Assembly: GCA_016718605.1 (NCBI GenBank)
Contig: JADKCY010000019.1
Span: forward strand, 1 to 44,519
Direction: 5' to 3'
Source: Lysobacterales bacterium
GTDB lineage: Bacteria > Pseudomonadota > Gammaproteobacteria > Xanthomonadales > Xanthomonadaceae
Length of the DNA stretch: 44,519 nt
A model generated the notes under the pieces. That model saw nothing but the letters and a program-made list of their open reading frames with translations. It searched no databases and was not told the DNA's origin. The position numbers and the translations under genes are program-made. The first letter of the stretch is position 1, and the number at the start of each line of letters is the position of its first letter. Shown piece by piece: positions 16,685-23,997 of this stretch.

Positions 16685-16873
16685 ATGATTGCACCACTCA
16701 TTGCCCACATACCTGTCAGCTTAACGGATTTGCTGCGGCCCGAGGAACTCAGCGAACTCATGGAGGTGGTGAAGTCCGACAACGTGGAGCCGGAGACGGT
16801 CATCCTCAGAGGGGTGAGGGACTATCTGCAACGCCGCCGGGATCAGGCGCGGCAGGACGCGGCCGCGGCATAA
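16685..16873 (+). CDS. Small DNA-binding-like regulator
   Basis: 62 residues from ATG 16685. The sequence I-P-V-S-L-T-D-L-L-R-P-E-E-L-S-E-L-M-E-V-V-K followed by a basic helix R-D-Y-L-Q-R-R-R is compatible with a short strand and two helices, as in ribbon-helix-helix or Cro-size regulators. It is the first rightward gene opposite the repressor, which is where Cro-like proteins sit. The assignment rests mainly on position. Confidence 0.45.
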   Translation: MIAPLIAHIPVSLTDLLRPEELSELMEVVKSDNVEPETVILRGVRDYLQRRRDQARQDAAAA

Positions 16874-16963
16874 CGAATCCCCTGCCCCCGCATCTCTGAC
16901 ACCAGCTCAACAGGGGGGTGAAGCGTCAGGATGCGGCGGGCGGGCCCCATTTTCCAACACGAC

Positions 16964-17242
16964 ATGAATACCATCTCACCACCATCAACGGCTCTGGCGC
17001 GGCTGTGGAGCCCATTCACGGGCTGCCCGCGATTCACAGATGCGGAGCGTATCCTGCAAGCAAAGCGGCTGGCGCTCTATTGGCTGGCCCGCGAGGATGG
17101 ACAGATGGCACGGGCCATCATCCGCACGGCGCGCAAGGCCCGGGACGAGGGACGGGATGCGGCGAGGGAATCTCAAAGGGCCCGGGTAATGATCCAGGCG
17201 GCGGCCTCAAATAAATTCCGCGCTGAAAGGGGGATGATGTGA
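16964..17242 (+). CDS. Hypothetical early protein, helical and basic
   Basis: 92 residues from ATG 16964, with a helix-rich, Arg/Ala-rich body (A-E-R-I-L-Q-A-K-R-L-A-L-Y-W-L-A-R-E-D-G). Its stop overlaps the GTG start of the next gene. Unknown function; first member of a chain of five genes with overlapping starts and stops. Confidence 0.5.
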   Translation: MNTISPPSTALARLWSPFTGCPRFTDAERILQAKRLALYWLAREDGQMARAIIRTARKARDEGRDAARESQRARVMIQAAASNKFRAERGMM

Positions 17243-17406
17243 GCTTGAGCCATCTAACAAGGTTTCTGGTTTACCGCTCGGCGGAGTCGCGGCATTTCCT
17301 GTGCGTGGCGGCAGCCCGGGACAAGAAGCACGCGCTGGCTATCGTCAGGCAGATGTTTCGCCTGAGCCGCACGGCGTGGGCCGTAGAGGAAGGGAGGGCG
17401 GCATGA
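17239..17406 (+). CDS. Hypothetical early protein with GTG start
   Basis: A 55-residue protein reading from GTG 17239, whose first bases overlap the upstream stop (GTGA), to TGA 17404-17406, which itself overlaps the next ATG. The sequence R-F-L-V-Y-R-S-A-E-S-R-H-F-L-C-V-A-A-A-R-D-K-K-H-A-L-x-I-V-R-Q looks like a small alpha/beta domain. Coding potential is supported by the exact overlaps on both sides and the absence of any gap. Confidence 0.5.
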   Translation: MSLSHLTRFLVYRSAESRHFLCVAAARDKKHALAIVRQMFRLSRTAWAVEEGRAA

Positions 17407-17645
17407 GCAATCCACTATCGAGGGGATACATGGCAACGATAGAGGCGCAGCAGGAGGAAATCGCCCTGCTGCAAAGTGAGAAGGCGGCGCTGATCCATGA
17501 AATCAAGGCCGCCCTGGAAGCAAAAGCGACGCTGAATGAGGCGCAAACCGAGATGGTAGAGGATGCGGCGTCGTTGGAGTTTTGGGCATCATTCGACCGG
17601 CTGGAACAGATGATTTGTTTTGGCATCGAAGGGAGGTCGGCATGA
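17403..17645 (+). CDS. Coiled-coil early protein
   Basis: 80 residues from ATG 17403, preceded by GGAAGGGAGGG, a strong Shine-Dalgarno. Residues 12-50 are a near-continuous heptad helix (E-A-Q-Q-E-E-I-A-L-L-Q-S-E-K-A-A-L-I-H-E-I-K), so the protein probably dimerises. Overlaps its neighbours by 4 bp on both sides. Unknown function. Confidence 0.55.
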   Translation: MSNPLSRGYMATIEAQQEEIALLQSEKAALIHEIKAALEAKATLNEAQTEMVEDAASLEFWASFDRLEQMICFGIEGRSA

Positions 17646-17869
17646 GTGGCAGGAAACATGCGGGACAACGGGGGATGTGCGAATGCGGGCGGGTCGGCGT
17701 CCGTGCGAGCAATAACCAGGCGGTGTGTGACCGCTGCCGCCGGATTGATGGGTATCGATGGTCAAGCGAGGATGCCGCGACGGTGGGTAAGCCGGCGCCG
17801 CTGCGCGAGGGCTACAAAGATGTGCTGCGGGCTTGTGAACGATTTCTGGAAGGAAGGGGGCTGGCATGA
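17642..17869 (+). CDS. Zinc-finger-like early protein
   Basis: 75 residues from ATG 17642 with SD GGGAGG five bases upstream. Cys pairs C-E-C-G (about 13-16) and C-D-R-C (about 29-32) are spaced like a treble-clef or ribbon zinc site, followed by a helical tail. Likely a small nucleic-acid- or protein-binding factor of early infection; the specific target is unknown. Confidence 0.55.
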   Translation: MSGRKHAGQRGMCECGRVGVRASNNQAVCDRCRRIDGYRWSSEDAATVGKPAPLREGYKDVLRACERFLEGRGLA

Positions 17870-18081
17870 GCACGCAGACGACGAACACGGCTCAGATGGT
17901 GCCTTGCCAGCTTTTCGGCGGCCGGGTGGATGGGATGAATTTTGAACGGCCACAGCCGGTGCCGGATAGCCTCCAGTATGAGGGAGCCACTTTTGTGCGG
18001 GATGGCTACACAACAGGCGGCAGGGTGCGGTATTCCCGCCCGCAACAGGTATGGCCATTCCCACCACCGGAGAAGGTATAA
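17866..18081 (+). CDS. Hypothetical early protein
   Basis: 71 residues, ATG overlapping the previous stop (ATGA), SD GGAAGGAAGGGGG upstream. Contains M-V-P-C-Q-L-F-G-G-R-V-D-G and Y-E-G-A-T-F-V-R-D-G, a beta-rich pattern with repeated aromatic-Gly turns, and a Pro-rich end. No family recognised. Confidence 0.5.
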   Translation: MSTQTTNTAQMVPCQLFGGRVDGMNFERPQPVPDSLQYEGATFVRDGYTTGGRVRYSRPQQVWPFPPPEKV

Positions 18082-18095
18082 CATTTCCCAAACCC

Positions 18096-18326
18096 ATGAA
18101 TGATGCTCAATCTGTAACTGCCCGGCCGCCGCTCGTGATGTGGAGTGTGCCGGTATCGTGGGACGGTGGCTGCCAAACGGTGGCGGTGCCTGCGAGGTCG
18201 GGGGATGAGGCGCTGGAACGGACGAAGCGCCTTCATGCGCGGACTTGTGGTCGGGTGCTGACGTTCGGGGTGCCGGTGCAGGCGGTATGGGGTGTGGCTG
18301 TGAACGCGGAAGGGAGGGCGCTGTGA
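18096..18326 (+). CDS. Hypothetical early protein
   Basis: 76 residues from ATG 18096; alternating strand-helix-strand pattern (W-S-V-P-V-S-W, then D-E-A-L-E-R-T-K-R-L-H, then a second set of V-rich strands). Its TGA overlaps the GTG start of the following gene. Unknown function. Confidence 0.45.
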   Translation: MNDAQSVTARPPLVMWSVPVSWDGGCQTVAVPARSGDEALERTKRLHARTCGRVLTFGVPVQAVWGVAVNAEGRAL

Positions 18327-18790
18327 GGGCGGCGAGCACGTTGGATTTTCTATCCACTCCGGCCATGGCTCCACGTGGGCTGCGCAGGCCGTTGGTGGAA
18401 TGGCCGGCAGTGACGCGGCGGGCGCTATCGGCCCAGGAGCAGGCGTGGCTGCGGGCAGTGCCGCAGGGGGAATCGATCACGGTGGCGCTGCTGGGGGTGC
18501 CGGCGGTGTGGAGCAGGGCGCTATTCGTGGGGTTCGTGGAGGCGGCGCTGATGAGGGATCAGGCGGTGGTGCGGTATGAGGGCTCGAGCATGGTGGCTGA
18601 GCTGTCGCACGGGCGGGTGCATCGGATTTTGTTGGTAGCAGCTGCGAATGCTGCACATGGTGGCTCGGGGATTCAGGGTTGCCCTGAGCCGCTGCCCCGC
18701 CGTCCCGGGACCAGCCGGGGCGCGCGGGGTTCTTTTTTTCACCCCAAACAGGGAGGGACGTATGCAAGCCATTGCGCGCCGCAGGATTAA
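18323..18790 (+). CDS. Hypothetical early protein with GTG start and odd C-terminus
   Basis: 155 residues from GTG 18323 (overlapping GTGA), SD GGAAGGGAGGG. Residues 1-105 look like an ordinary folded domain (W-L-R-A-V-P-Q-G-E-S-I-T-V-A-L-L-G-V-P). The last 45 residues are low-complexity Pro/Arg/Gly/Ser sequence encoded across a terminator-like hairpin and the start of the next gene, so they may be read-through rather than selected protein. Unknown function. Confidence 0.45.
   Translation: MRAASTLDFLSTPAMAPRGLRRPLVEWPAVTRRALSAQEQAWLRAVPQGESITVALLGVPAVWSRALFVGFVEAALMRDQAVVRYEGSSMVAELSHGRVHRILLVAAANAAHGGSGIQGCPEPLPRRPGTSRGARGSFFHPKQGGTYASHCAPQD
18695..18739 (+). terminator. Possible intrinsic terminator
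   Basis: CCCCGC (18695-18700) can pair with GCGGGG (18724-18729), with an alternative nested GCCCCG/CGGGGC stem, followed by TTCTTTTTTT. It lies inside the 3' part of the preceding open frame and just before the SD of the next gene, so it could attenuate the early transcript. Stem quality was judged by eye. Confidence 0.45.
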
Positions 18791-19031
18791 CCAGGCGGCC
18801 GGGCCTCGTCGGGGGCAGGTCTTCACGGCCCAAGAGGTGGCGGACGTGCTCAGCGTGAAGCTGGAGCGGGTGCTGTGGCATTGCCGGGTGGCTGAGCGTG
18901 CCGGGGCGGCCTCCTTTTTTTTCGGGGTGTGGAAAGAGGGTGAGGAATGGGGGCGGAAGGGGAAACGCAAAGGGGCGCGCGCGGGCGCGAGGGGTGCGGG
19001 GCGAGCGAACAGGGGAGTGGATACCGCTTGA
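18762..19031 (+). CDS. Small helix-turn-helix protein, excisionase-like
   Basis: 89 residues from ATG 18762, SD GGGAGGG. Residues about 19-45 (V-F-T-A-Q-E-V-A-D-V-L-S-V-K-L-E-R-V-L-W-H) fit the winged-helix DNA-binding start of excisionase/MerR-like proteins, in which a helix-turn-helix recognises the operator. The C-terminal 35 residues are Arg/Lys/Gly-rich. Could be a transcription factor or directionality factor for the integrase; neither is proven. Confidence 0.45.
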   Translation: MQAIARRRINQAAGPRRGQVFTAQEVADVLSVKLERVLWHCRVAERAGAASFFFGVWKEGEEWGRKGKRKGARAGARGAGRANRGVDTA

Positions 19032-19185
19032 TTCGGCGGGATTTGTCGTTGGTTTTCAACGGGTTATGTTTTGCCGTGGCGGTTGTCGTTACTGTTTTGA
19101 ATTTGAGGGGGGGGGAGGGGGTCGGGATCGGATGGGCGGGGGGGCAGAACGCACGTTAGGTTCACACAGACAGAATTTGCAGCAA

Positions 19186-19644
19186 ATGACCACACCGTTT
19201 CCAACAGACCAGAACGTCAGGGAATCCGATCTTGCGGATGTCCTTCGCATCGACCGGGCCGTGCTGAAAAAAATGCGGCGCCCCGGGCGGCATCTGCTTC
19301 CCGGTGCAGACTGGGTGGAGGTGAAAGGACAAGGGATCTTCATCACGCCGGACGGCCAAAAAAAAATAGAGGCCGCGCTGCCGGAGGGGGCGGAAAAAGA
19401 CGCCGCCACCGACCCGCCCGCGGAGGAGACCCGGGACATCGAGATCAAACAGCTCTGCCTCAACAAGCTGGTGGTCGCAGGCGTGCCGGAGGAAGGCGAT
19501 CCGCCCTCCATCACCGTGCGGCTGGCTCGCGGGCCGTCAGCATCCTACAGGCCCGGCATGGTGCTGCCTGGCTGCGTGAGGCTTCCACAGACTGGGCAGT
19601 GGGAATACCGCGGCCCGAAACCCCGCTGGCACGGCCGCTTCTGA
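19186..19644 (+). CDS. Phage regulatory protein with N-terminal DNA-binding-like domain
   Basis: 152 residues from ATG 19186. The N-terminal half reads V-R-E-S-D-L-A-D-V-L-R-I-D-R-A-V-L-K-K-M-R, then L-P-G-A-D-W-V-E-V-K-G-Q-G-I-F-I-T-P-D-G, a layout seen in phage proteins where a helix-turn-helix is followed by a short wing and a T-x-x-G-x-x-K-I-E helix. The C-terminal half is beta-rich and ends basic. The stop shares its A with the next ATG (TGATG), coupling it to the replication initiator. The 154 bp upstream are G-rich and hold no gene that I can support. Confidence 0.5.
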   Translation: MTTPFPTDQNVRESDLADVLRIDRAVLKKMRRPGRHLLPGADWVEVKGQGIFITPDGQKKIEAALPEGAEKDAATDPPAEETRDIEIKQLCLNKLVVAGVPEEGDPPSITVRLARGPSASYRPGMVLPGCVRLPQTGQWEYRGPKPRWHGRF

Positions 19645-20516
19645 TGTCCATCGCCATGATACAAGCCTTCAAATCCACTGGCCTGCCGCCCACGGCCCGC
19701 CTTGTGGCCTACATGCTCGCCGATCACCACAACGACACCACGGGCCGCTGTGACCCGTCCGTGTCGCTGCTGATTGAGGAAACCGGCCTCGGCGAGCGTG
19801 CCATTCAGAAGTCACTTCGAAGCCTGGAAAAAGAAGGCCACCTCACCCGCCGCGAGCGGCCCGGCAGTACGCCTCTGTATGTCTTGCACCCCCGCACCAG
19901 ATGCACCCCCGCACCAGATGCACCCCCGCACCAGATGCACCCCACCCCCGCACCAGATGCACCCCCACCCCCGCACCACGTGCACCCCACCCCCGCACCA
20001 CGTGCACCCAAACCAGAAAGAACCATAAGAGAACCAGAAGAGAACCGGAAACCAGTGCTGTCCAGCACTGCACAGACGGACACTCTGCCGGGACTTGATT
20101 CTTCAGAGACCCATTCTGATCAGAAAAAAAAGAAGGGCGGCCCGGTGCCGGAAGCGGAAGTCATCGCGTTCTGCCGGACCCTCCGCCTGCCCGCCGCCGA
20201 TGGCACCGCCACCTGGCTGAAGTGGGAAGCCAACGGCTGGACCAACAACAACCGGCGCATCAAAGACTGGCAGGGCACCATCCGCGCCTGGCACGCTGCC
20301 GGCTACCTGCCCAGTCAGCGCGCCCGGGCTGGTGGATTCCAGCCCCCCGTGGATTTGCAAAAAAAAGAAAGCGCGCCCGGCATCCGGGAGAGGGACGCCC
20401 GCCGGCTGGACGCCATGCGCCGCCTGTATCCCGACGCCTCCGGCTGTGCCGCGTGGGAAGACCTCACCCTGCGCCAGCGCGCTGAAATCGAAACCTACCT
20501 CAACGCCCCTGCATGA
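19644..20516 (+). CDS. Replication initiator (lambda O-like role) with winged-helix domain
   Basis: 290 residues from ATG 19644. Residues about 8-80 form a winged helix-turn-helix of the HTH_36 type found in phage replication initiators: helical T-A-R-L-V-A-Y-M-L-A-D-H, C-D-P-S-V-S-L-L-I-E-E-T-G-L-G-E-R-A-I-Q-K-S-L-R-S-L-E-K-E-G-H-L. A Pro/His-rich linker (about 84-125) is encoded by DNA repeats. The C-terminal domain (about 165-290) holds W-L-K-W-E-A-N-G-W and D-W-Q-G-T-I-R-A-W, a helicase-loader-like segment common in these proteins. The next gene, a DnaB helicase, overlaps by 4 bp. By analogy with lambda O it would bind the iterons in its own gene and recruit the helicase. Confidence 0.7.
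   Translation: MSIAMIQAFKSTGLPPTARLVAYMLADHHNDTTGRCDPSVSLLIEETGLGERAIQKSLRSLEKEGHLTRRERPGSTPLYVLHPRTRCTPAPDAPPHQMHPTPAPDAPPPPHHVHPTPAPRAPKPERTIREPEENRKPVLSSTAQTDTLPGLDSSETHSDQKKKKGGPVPEAEVIAFCRTLRLPAADGTATWLKWEANGWTNNNRRIKDWQGTIRAWHAAGYLPSQRARAGGFQPPVDLQKKESAPGIRERDARRLDAMRRLYPDASGCAAWEDLTLRQRAEIETYLNAPA
19894..20007 (+). repeat. ori: Iteron array, probable replication origin
   Basis: Six copies of a 13-bp core: GCACCAGATGCAC at 19894, 19911, 19928 and 19950, and GCACCACGTGCAC at 19973 and 19995. They lie on C-rich flanks, with start-to-start spacings of 17, 17, 22, 23 and 22 bp. Because the spacings are not multiples of three, the same DNA is translated in different frames and the peptide is not repeated cleanly; the DNA, not the protein, is conserved. 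Repeats inside the initiator gene are the lambda ori arrangement. An A/T-richer stretch follows from about 20011, a possible unwinding element. Confidence 0.75.
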
Positions 20517-22039
20517 ACGACCTCCCCGCCAGTCCCCTGCCATCCTGTCACGCCATCGAGCGTTGCGTCCTAAGTTGCTTCATGCAGGCCCCCGATCTTG
20601 CCGCCGCCGGGCTCATGCGGACGGTGAAGCCGGAAGATTTTGACATCGAGGCCCATGGCCACCTGTTCCGGCTGCTCTCCGCGCAGATGGATGCCGGGGC
20701 CGCCGTCGATCTCATGACGGTGGCCCAGCTCGTGCAGGATCACCAGTTGGATGTGAATCTCGGCGGCCTCTCCGGCCTGTCCGACATCTACACCGCTGCG
20801 GCGAATCCCGCCGACTTTGACGACTACGCCCGGGAGGTGAAGGTCAAGGCCCGGGCCCGCGGCATCATCCAGTCCTGCTGGAAAGCCGTGAAGTCCATCC
20901 AGCAGCAACCCACCTCCGACACCGTGAAGGACGCCGCCGGCGCGCTCGTGGACGGCATCCTGACCAGCATGGCGGATGAGCAGCGCGTCCGCATCGTCCC
21001 CCTGCGGGAGGCGCTCTATGAAGCCACCGACGACCTGGAGCAAACCATGGCGAACCGCGGGCACGTCACCGGCGACCGCGCCACCGGCTTCACCGATCTC
21101 GACCGCCTCTTCATCAAGGGCCTGCACCTCACGGAAAACATCGTCATCGCAGGCGACACCTCCATAGGCAAGACATCGCTCGCCGTGCAGATCATGGAAA
21201 ACATGGCCACCGGCACCGGCCATTACCGCGAGTTCTACGATTACGATGTGAAGCACGCCCATGACTGGCACGTGGAAGTGGAAGCCGGTCGCGCCCGCTG
21301 CCGCTATGGCAAGCAAGCCTGCCTGCTCGTCTGTCTGGAATCCTCACAGATGGAAATGGCCTCAAAAATGCTGCTGGGCCGGGCCGGGGTGAACGTGAAG
21401 GCCATCCAGTCCGGCATGATGGCAAAGGAAGACTTGCGCCTGATTGGCAAAGCCAGCGAAGCCCTGGGCTCTGCGCCCTTCTGGATATGGGACGCCGCCG
21501 GGATCACCGTGGAGGAACTCTCTGCGGAGACCAAAAACTTCAAGCTCCAGCATCCCGAGCTGGCCGTCATCTGCGTGGACCACTGCGGGCTGCTGGGCGC
21601 GCGGGCCGTGAAGGATCACGGCAACGAAACCGCCGTCGCCGGTTACGTTAGCTCCACCCTGCGGAATCTCTACAAGCAACTCAACGTCGTGGGCCTCAGC
21701 CTGTGGCAGCTCAACCGTGAGGCGGCGGCGAAGGGTTCCCGCGGCCAGCGCCCTACCCGTGCGGATCTCCGCAGCTCCGGCCGTATCGAGCAGGATGCCA
21801 CCCGCGTCATCATGCCCTTCCGCCCCGGCCACTACAAGCAGGATGAGGATACCGATGAAACGGAGGCTTACCTGATCATCGCCAAGAACCGCGGCGGTGC
21901 CATCAACCTGAACGGAATCCCCTGCCGCTGGGATGCCACCTGCACCCGGTTCCTGTCCGAGCAGAAGGATGAGCAGGGCAACTGGAGGCCGCGGCACAAA
22001 CTCTTCTCCCTCCGTGAGGAGGACCAGCAAGTCCGGTAA
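20513..22039 (+). CDS. DnaB-like replicative helicase
   Basis: 508 residues, ATG overlapping the initiator stop. The N-terminal 110 residues match the DnaB N domain (A-I-E-R-C-V-L-S-C-F, then E-D-F-D-I-E-A-H-G-H-L-F-R). The RecA core has Walker A GDTSIGKT (214-221), Walker B with Asp356 in V-I-C-V-D-H, and a C-terminal R-x-D-L-R-S-S-G-R-I-E-Q-D-A motif that supplies the DNA loop and arginine-finger region. An unusual insertion of about 40 residues (W-H-V-E-V-E-A-G-R-A-R-C-R-Y-G) lies between the Walker A helix and the next strand. It unwinds DNA at the phage fork. Confidence 0.9.
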   Translation: MNDLPASPLPSCHAIERCVLSCFMQAPDLAAAGLMRTVKPEDFDIEAHGHLFRLLSAQMDAGAAVDLMTVAQLVQDHQLDVNLGGLSGLSDIYTAAANPADFDDYAREVKVKARARGIIQSCWKAVKSIQQQPTSDTVKDAAGALVDGILTSMADEQRVRIVPLREALYEATDDLEQTMANRGHVTGDRATGFTDLDRLFIKGLHLTENIVIAGDTSIGKTSLAVQIMENMATGTGHYREFYDYDVKHAHDWHVEVEAGRARCRYGKQACLLVCLESSQMEMASKMLLGRAGVNVKAIQSGMMAKEDLRLIGKASEALGSAPFWIWDAAGITVEELSAETKNFKLQHPELAVICVDHCGLLGARAVKDHGNETAVAGYVSSTLRNLYKQLNVVGLSLWQLNREAAAKGSRGQRPTRADLRSSGRIEQDATRVIMPFRPGHYKQDEDTDETEAYLIIAKNRGGAINLNGIPCRWDATCTRFLSEQKDEQGNWRPRHKLFSLREEDQQVR

Positions 22040-22060
22040 TTTTTCACCCACACCATCGCC

Positions 22061-22477
22061 ATGAATAACATACCCATCGAATCCACCGATACCTACGATT
22101 CCACCCAGGACCCTGCCAGTGAGGATGCGAATCCCGCCGCCCCCGGCCGTGTCCTGACGGAGACAGAGGAGAAGGCCGCCCTGTGCGACCGCCTGCTGGC
22201 CGCCATCTATGCCGATATGCCGCCGCACATCACCGAGCGGCCCGATCCCGTCGCCCTCGTGGAGCAGTGGTCGCACGGATGGGATGAAGACATGGGCGTC
22301 ATCGCTTCCCTGCGGAAGTCTCTGAATCATGAGAAATCGGAAAAGAAAAAGGCCCAGCTCGCCCTCGTGAAATTTCAGGAGCAACTCCAGCGGCTGGATA
22401 GTCTCGGCTACGACCGCTTCAGCCATGAGGACGTGGCAGACATGATCATCCGCATTCTCGGAAAGGGGGGGGATTAA
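22061..22477 (+). CDS. Hypothetical replication-region protein
   Basis: 138 residues, acidic N-terminus and a charged helix (about 95-122: L-R-K-S-L-N-H-E-K-S-E-K-K-K-A-Q-L-A-L-V-K-F-Q-E-Q-L) likely to form a coiled coil. Lies between helicase and SSB genes in one direction with short gaps, so a role in replication or recombination is possible. No known family. Confidence 0.5.
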   Translation: MNNIPIESTDTYDSTQDPASEDANPAAPGRVLTETEEKAALCDRLLAAIYADMPPHITERPDPVALVEQWSHGWDEDMGVIASLRKSLNHEKSEKKKAQLALVKFQEQLQRLDSLGYDRFSHEDVADMIIRILGKGGD

Positions 22478-22481
22478 AGCC

Positions 22482-22892
22482 ATGGCCTTCCGTCCTATCC
22501 AGATCGCCCGGCGCGTGGTCATCGATGAAGCCCAGCTTCGCTACGGCGTTTACGGCCGCGAGGGGAAATGCCCGCGCCTTCAGTTCCGCGTCTCCGCTTC
22601 GCTGTATGCCAAGGTGAAACCCGCGCCGGTGAAATTCTGGCGGCTTGACATCCATACCAACGAACGCCGCGGCCTGCTCCGTGCGCTGCTCCAGAACGAT
22701 GGAGCGCAGGCCACCCGCGGCAGCCGCCCGTCCAATGATGAATATGGCAATTTTACCCGCGTGCTCGAATGGCAGCACGCGGATGAGATCGCCGAACTGT
22801 TTCCCAACCCTGACGGATCAGCCGAACTGCTCAACCCCACTGTCACCACCCTGGGTATCGAGTTTGACCTGCCCAAGAAAGGAGACCGCTGA
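22482..22892 (+). CDS. Hypothetical replication-region protein
   Basis: 136 residues, mixed alpha/beta, with F-R-V-S-A-S-L-Y-A-K and K-F-W-R-L-D-I-H-T-N-E-R-R strands and a C-terminal G-I-E-F-D-L-P-K-K. Located immediately before SSB (3-bp gap). Not recognised; perhaps an SSB-associated or recombination factor by position only. Confidence 0.45.
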   Translation: MAFRPIQIARRVVIDEAQLRYGVYGREGKCPRLQFRVSASLYAKVKPAPVKFWRLDIHTNERRGLLRALLQNDGAQATRGSRPSNDEYGNFTRVLEWQHADEIAELFPNPDGSAELLNPTVTTLGIEFDLPKKGDR

Positions 22893-22895
22893 GCC

Positions 22896-23351
22896 ATGCC
22901 TGCCTTCAATCAAGTCATCCTCATGGGGAATCTCACCAGAGACCCGGAACTGAAATACACGCCCAAGGGGAAAGCCGTGGTCAATGTCACGCTCGCCATC
23001 AACAAGCGAGTGCCCGACGGCCAGGGCGGCCACATCGAGCGCGTCACCTACGTGGAAATCACCTTCTGGGAAAAGGCCGCGGAGATCATCGCGCAGTACG
23101 TCGAGAAAGGGCACCTGTTTTACTGCACCGGTGAACTGGACCAATCCCTGCGCACCGTGAATGCCGGCCTGCCCAACGAACGGCAGGAACGGAAAACGAA
23201 AGTCACCGGCGTGAGCTTCCAGCTCATGCCGAATAACAAACGCACCGACGACCGCGGAGGGAAACACTCCCCCGCCCCGCCTCCCGGCAGCCCGCCCCCT
23301 GCAACCACTCACCCCGACTCGCCAGACAACGAGGAAGAAATCCCATTCTAA
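22896..23351 (+). CDS. ssb: Single-stranded DNA-binding protein
   Basis: 151 residues. OB-fold signature N-Q-V-I-L-M-G-N-L-T-R-D-P-E-L-K-Y-T-P-x-G-K-A-V at the N-terminus, R-V-T-Y-V-E-I-T-F-W-E-K-A-A-E, then Y-V-E-K-G-H-L-F-Y-C-T-G-E-L. A Pro-rich disordered tail ends in the acidic tip E-E-E-I-P-F, which recruits replication and repair partners in bacterial SSBs. It coats single strands at the phage fork and works with the helicase upstream and the exonuclease downstream. Confidence 0.95.
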   Translation: MPAFNQVILMGNLTRDPELKYTPKGKAVVNVTLAINKRVPDGQGGHIERVTYVEITFWEKAAEIIAQYVEKGHLFYCTGELDQSLRTVNAGLPNERQERKTKVTGVSFQLMPNNKRTDDRGGKHSPAPPPGSPPPATTHPDSPDNEEEIPF

Positions 23352-23354
23352 CCG

Positions 23355-23993
23355 ATGAATACCGAAAACACCGCCACCCTCGTGGCCATCGATATAGAAA
23401 CCGGAGGTGTCGGAGAAACCCAATGCACCACCCACGCCCTGCTCAGCATCGGCTGTGCCGCATATACCGCGCAGGGATACCTGCACACCTTCCATCAGTT
23501 GGTCCTGCCGGAGCCGCGATTGAAGATCCATCCGGAAGCCGTGGCTGTAAATGGCTACGACCGTGACAAATGGATGAAGCTGGGAGCAGCGGTGGAAAGT
23601 TGGGCTTGCATAAGACTGCTCGACTGGCTCAAATCCTTTGCGGCGCGCCATTGCATCAAACTACCACTGACCTGCGTGGCCCACAACGCAGGCCACGATA
23701 AGGGATTTATTGAGGCCATGTTCATTCGGCAAGGATGGCGCACTGAATGGAATGAGATCATCAGCCGCCGCTGGCGGTGCAGTTGTGCCGCCCTTGGATT
23801 CCTCCAGGATGCCGGCACCATGCCCGAGTCAGGCGGGGCCAGTCTCGACAACCTCACCGCCCTGCGCACCGGAGACACCATCGAAAACGTACGCGCCGCC
23901 CGCGGCATCCACACCGCCGACCATGACGCCCTCCAGTGCCTGGATGGATACCGCTGGCTCATGACAATGGCGGCACCTTCCACTGCCCACTAA
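23355..23993 (+). CDS. DEDDh 3'-5' exonuclease
   Basis: 212 residues. Exo I motif A-I-D-I-E-T-G-G (Asp13, Glu15), Exo II in A-H-N-A-G-H-D-K-G-F (Asp115), and Exo III H-x-x-x-D with Asp191 in H-T-A-D-H-D-A-L give the full DEDDh set of RNase T/DnaQ-type exonucleases. The insertion between motifs includes K-I-H-P-E-A-V-A-V-N-G-Y-D, usual in phage and DnaQ-like members. Follows SSB by 3 bp and likely trims or proofreads DNA or RNA during replication. Confidence 0.85.
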   Translation: MNTENTATLVAIDIETGGVGETQCTTHALLSIGCAAYTAQGYLHTFHQLVLPEPRLKIHPEAVAVNGYDRDKWMKLGAAVESWACIRLLDWLKSFAARHCIKLPLTCVAHNAGHDKGFIEAMFIRQGWRTEWNEIISRRWRCSCAALGFLQDAGTMPESGGASLDNLTALRTGDTIENVRAARGIHTADHDALQCLDGYRWLMTMAAPSTAH

Positions 23994-23997
23994 TCCC

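Noticed and set aside
18673..18687. TCAGGG/CCCTGA hairpin as a terminator
   Set aside because: Short stem with no T-run; the adjacent 18695-18739 structure is the better candidate.
19891..20010. CRISPR array
   Set aside because: Repeats are short, nearly contiguous and inside a gene, with no spacers of constant length.
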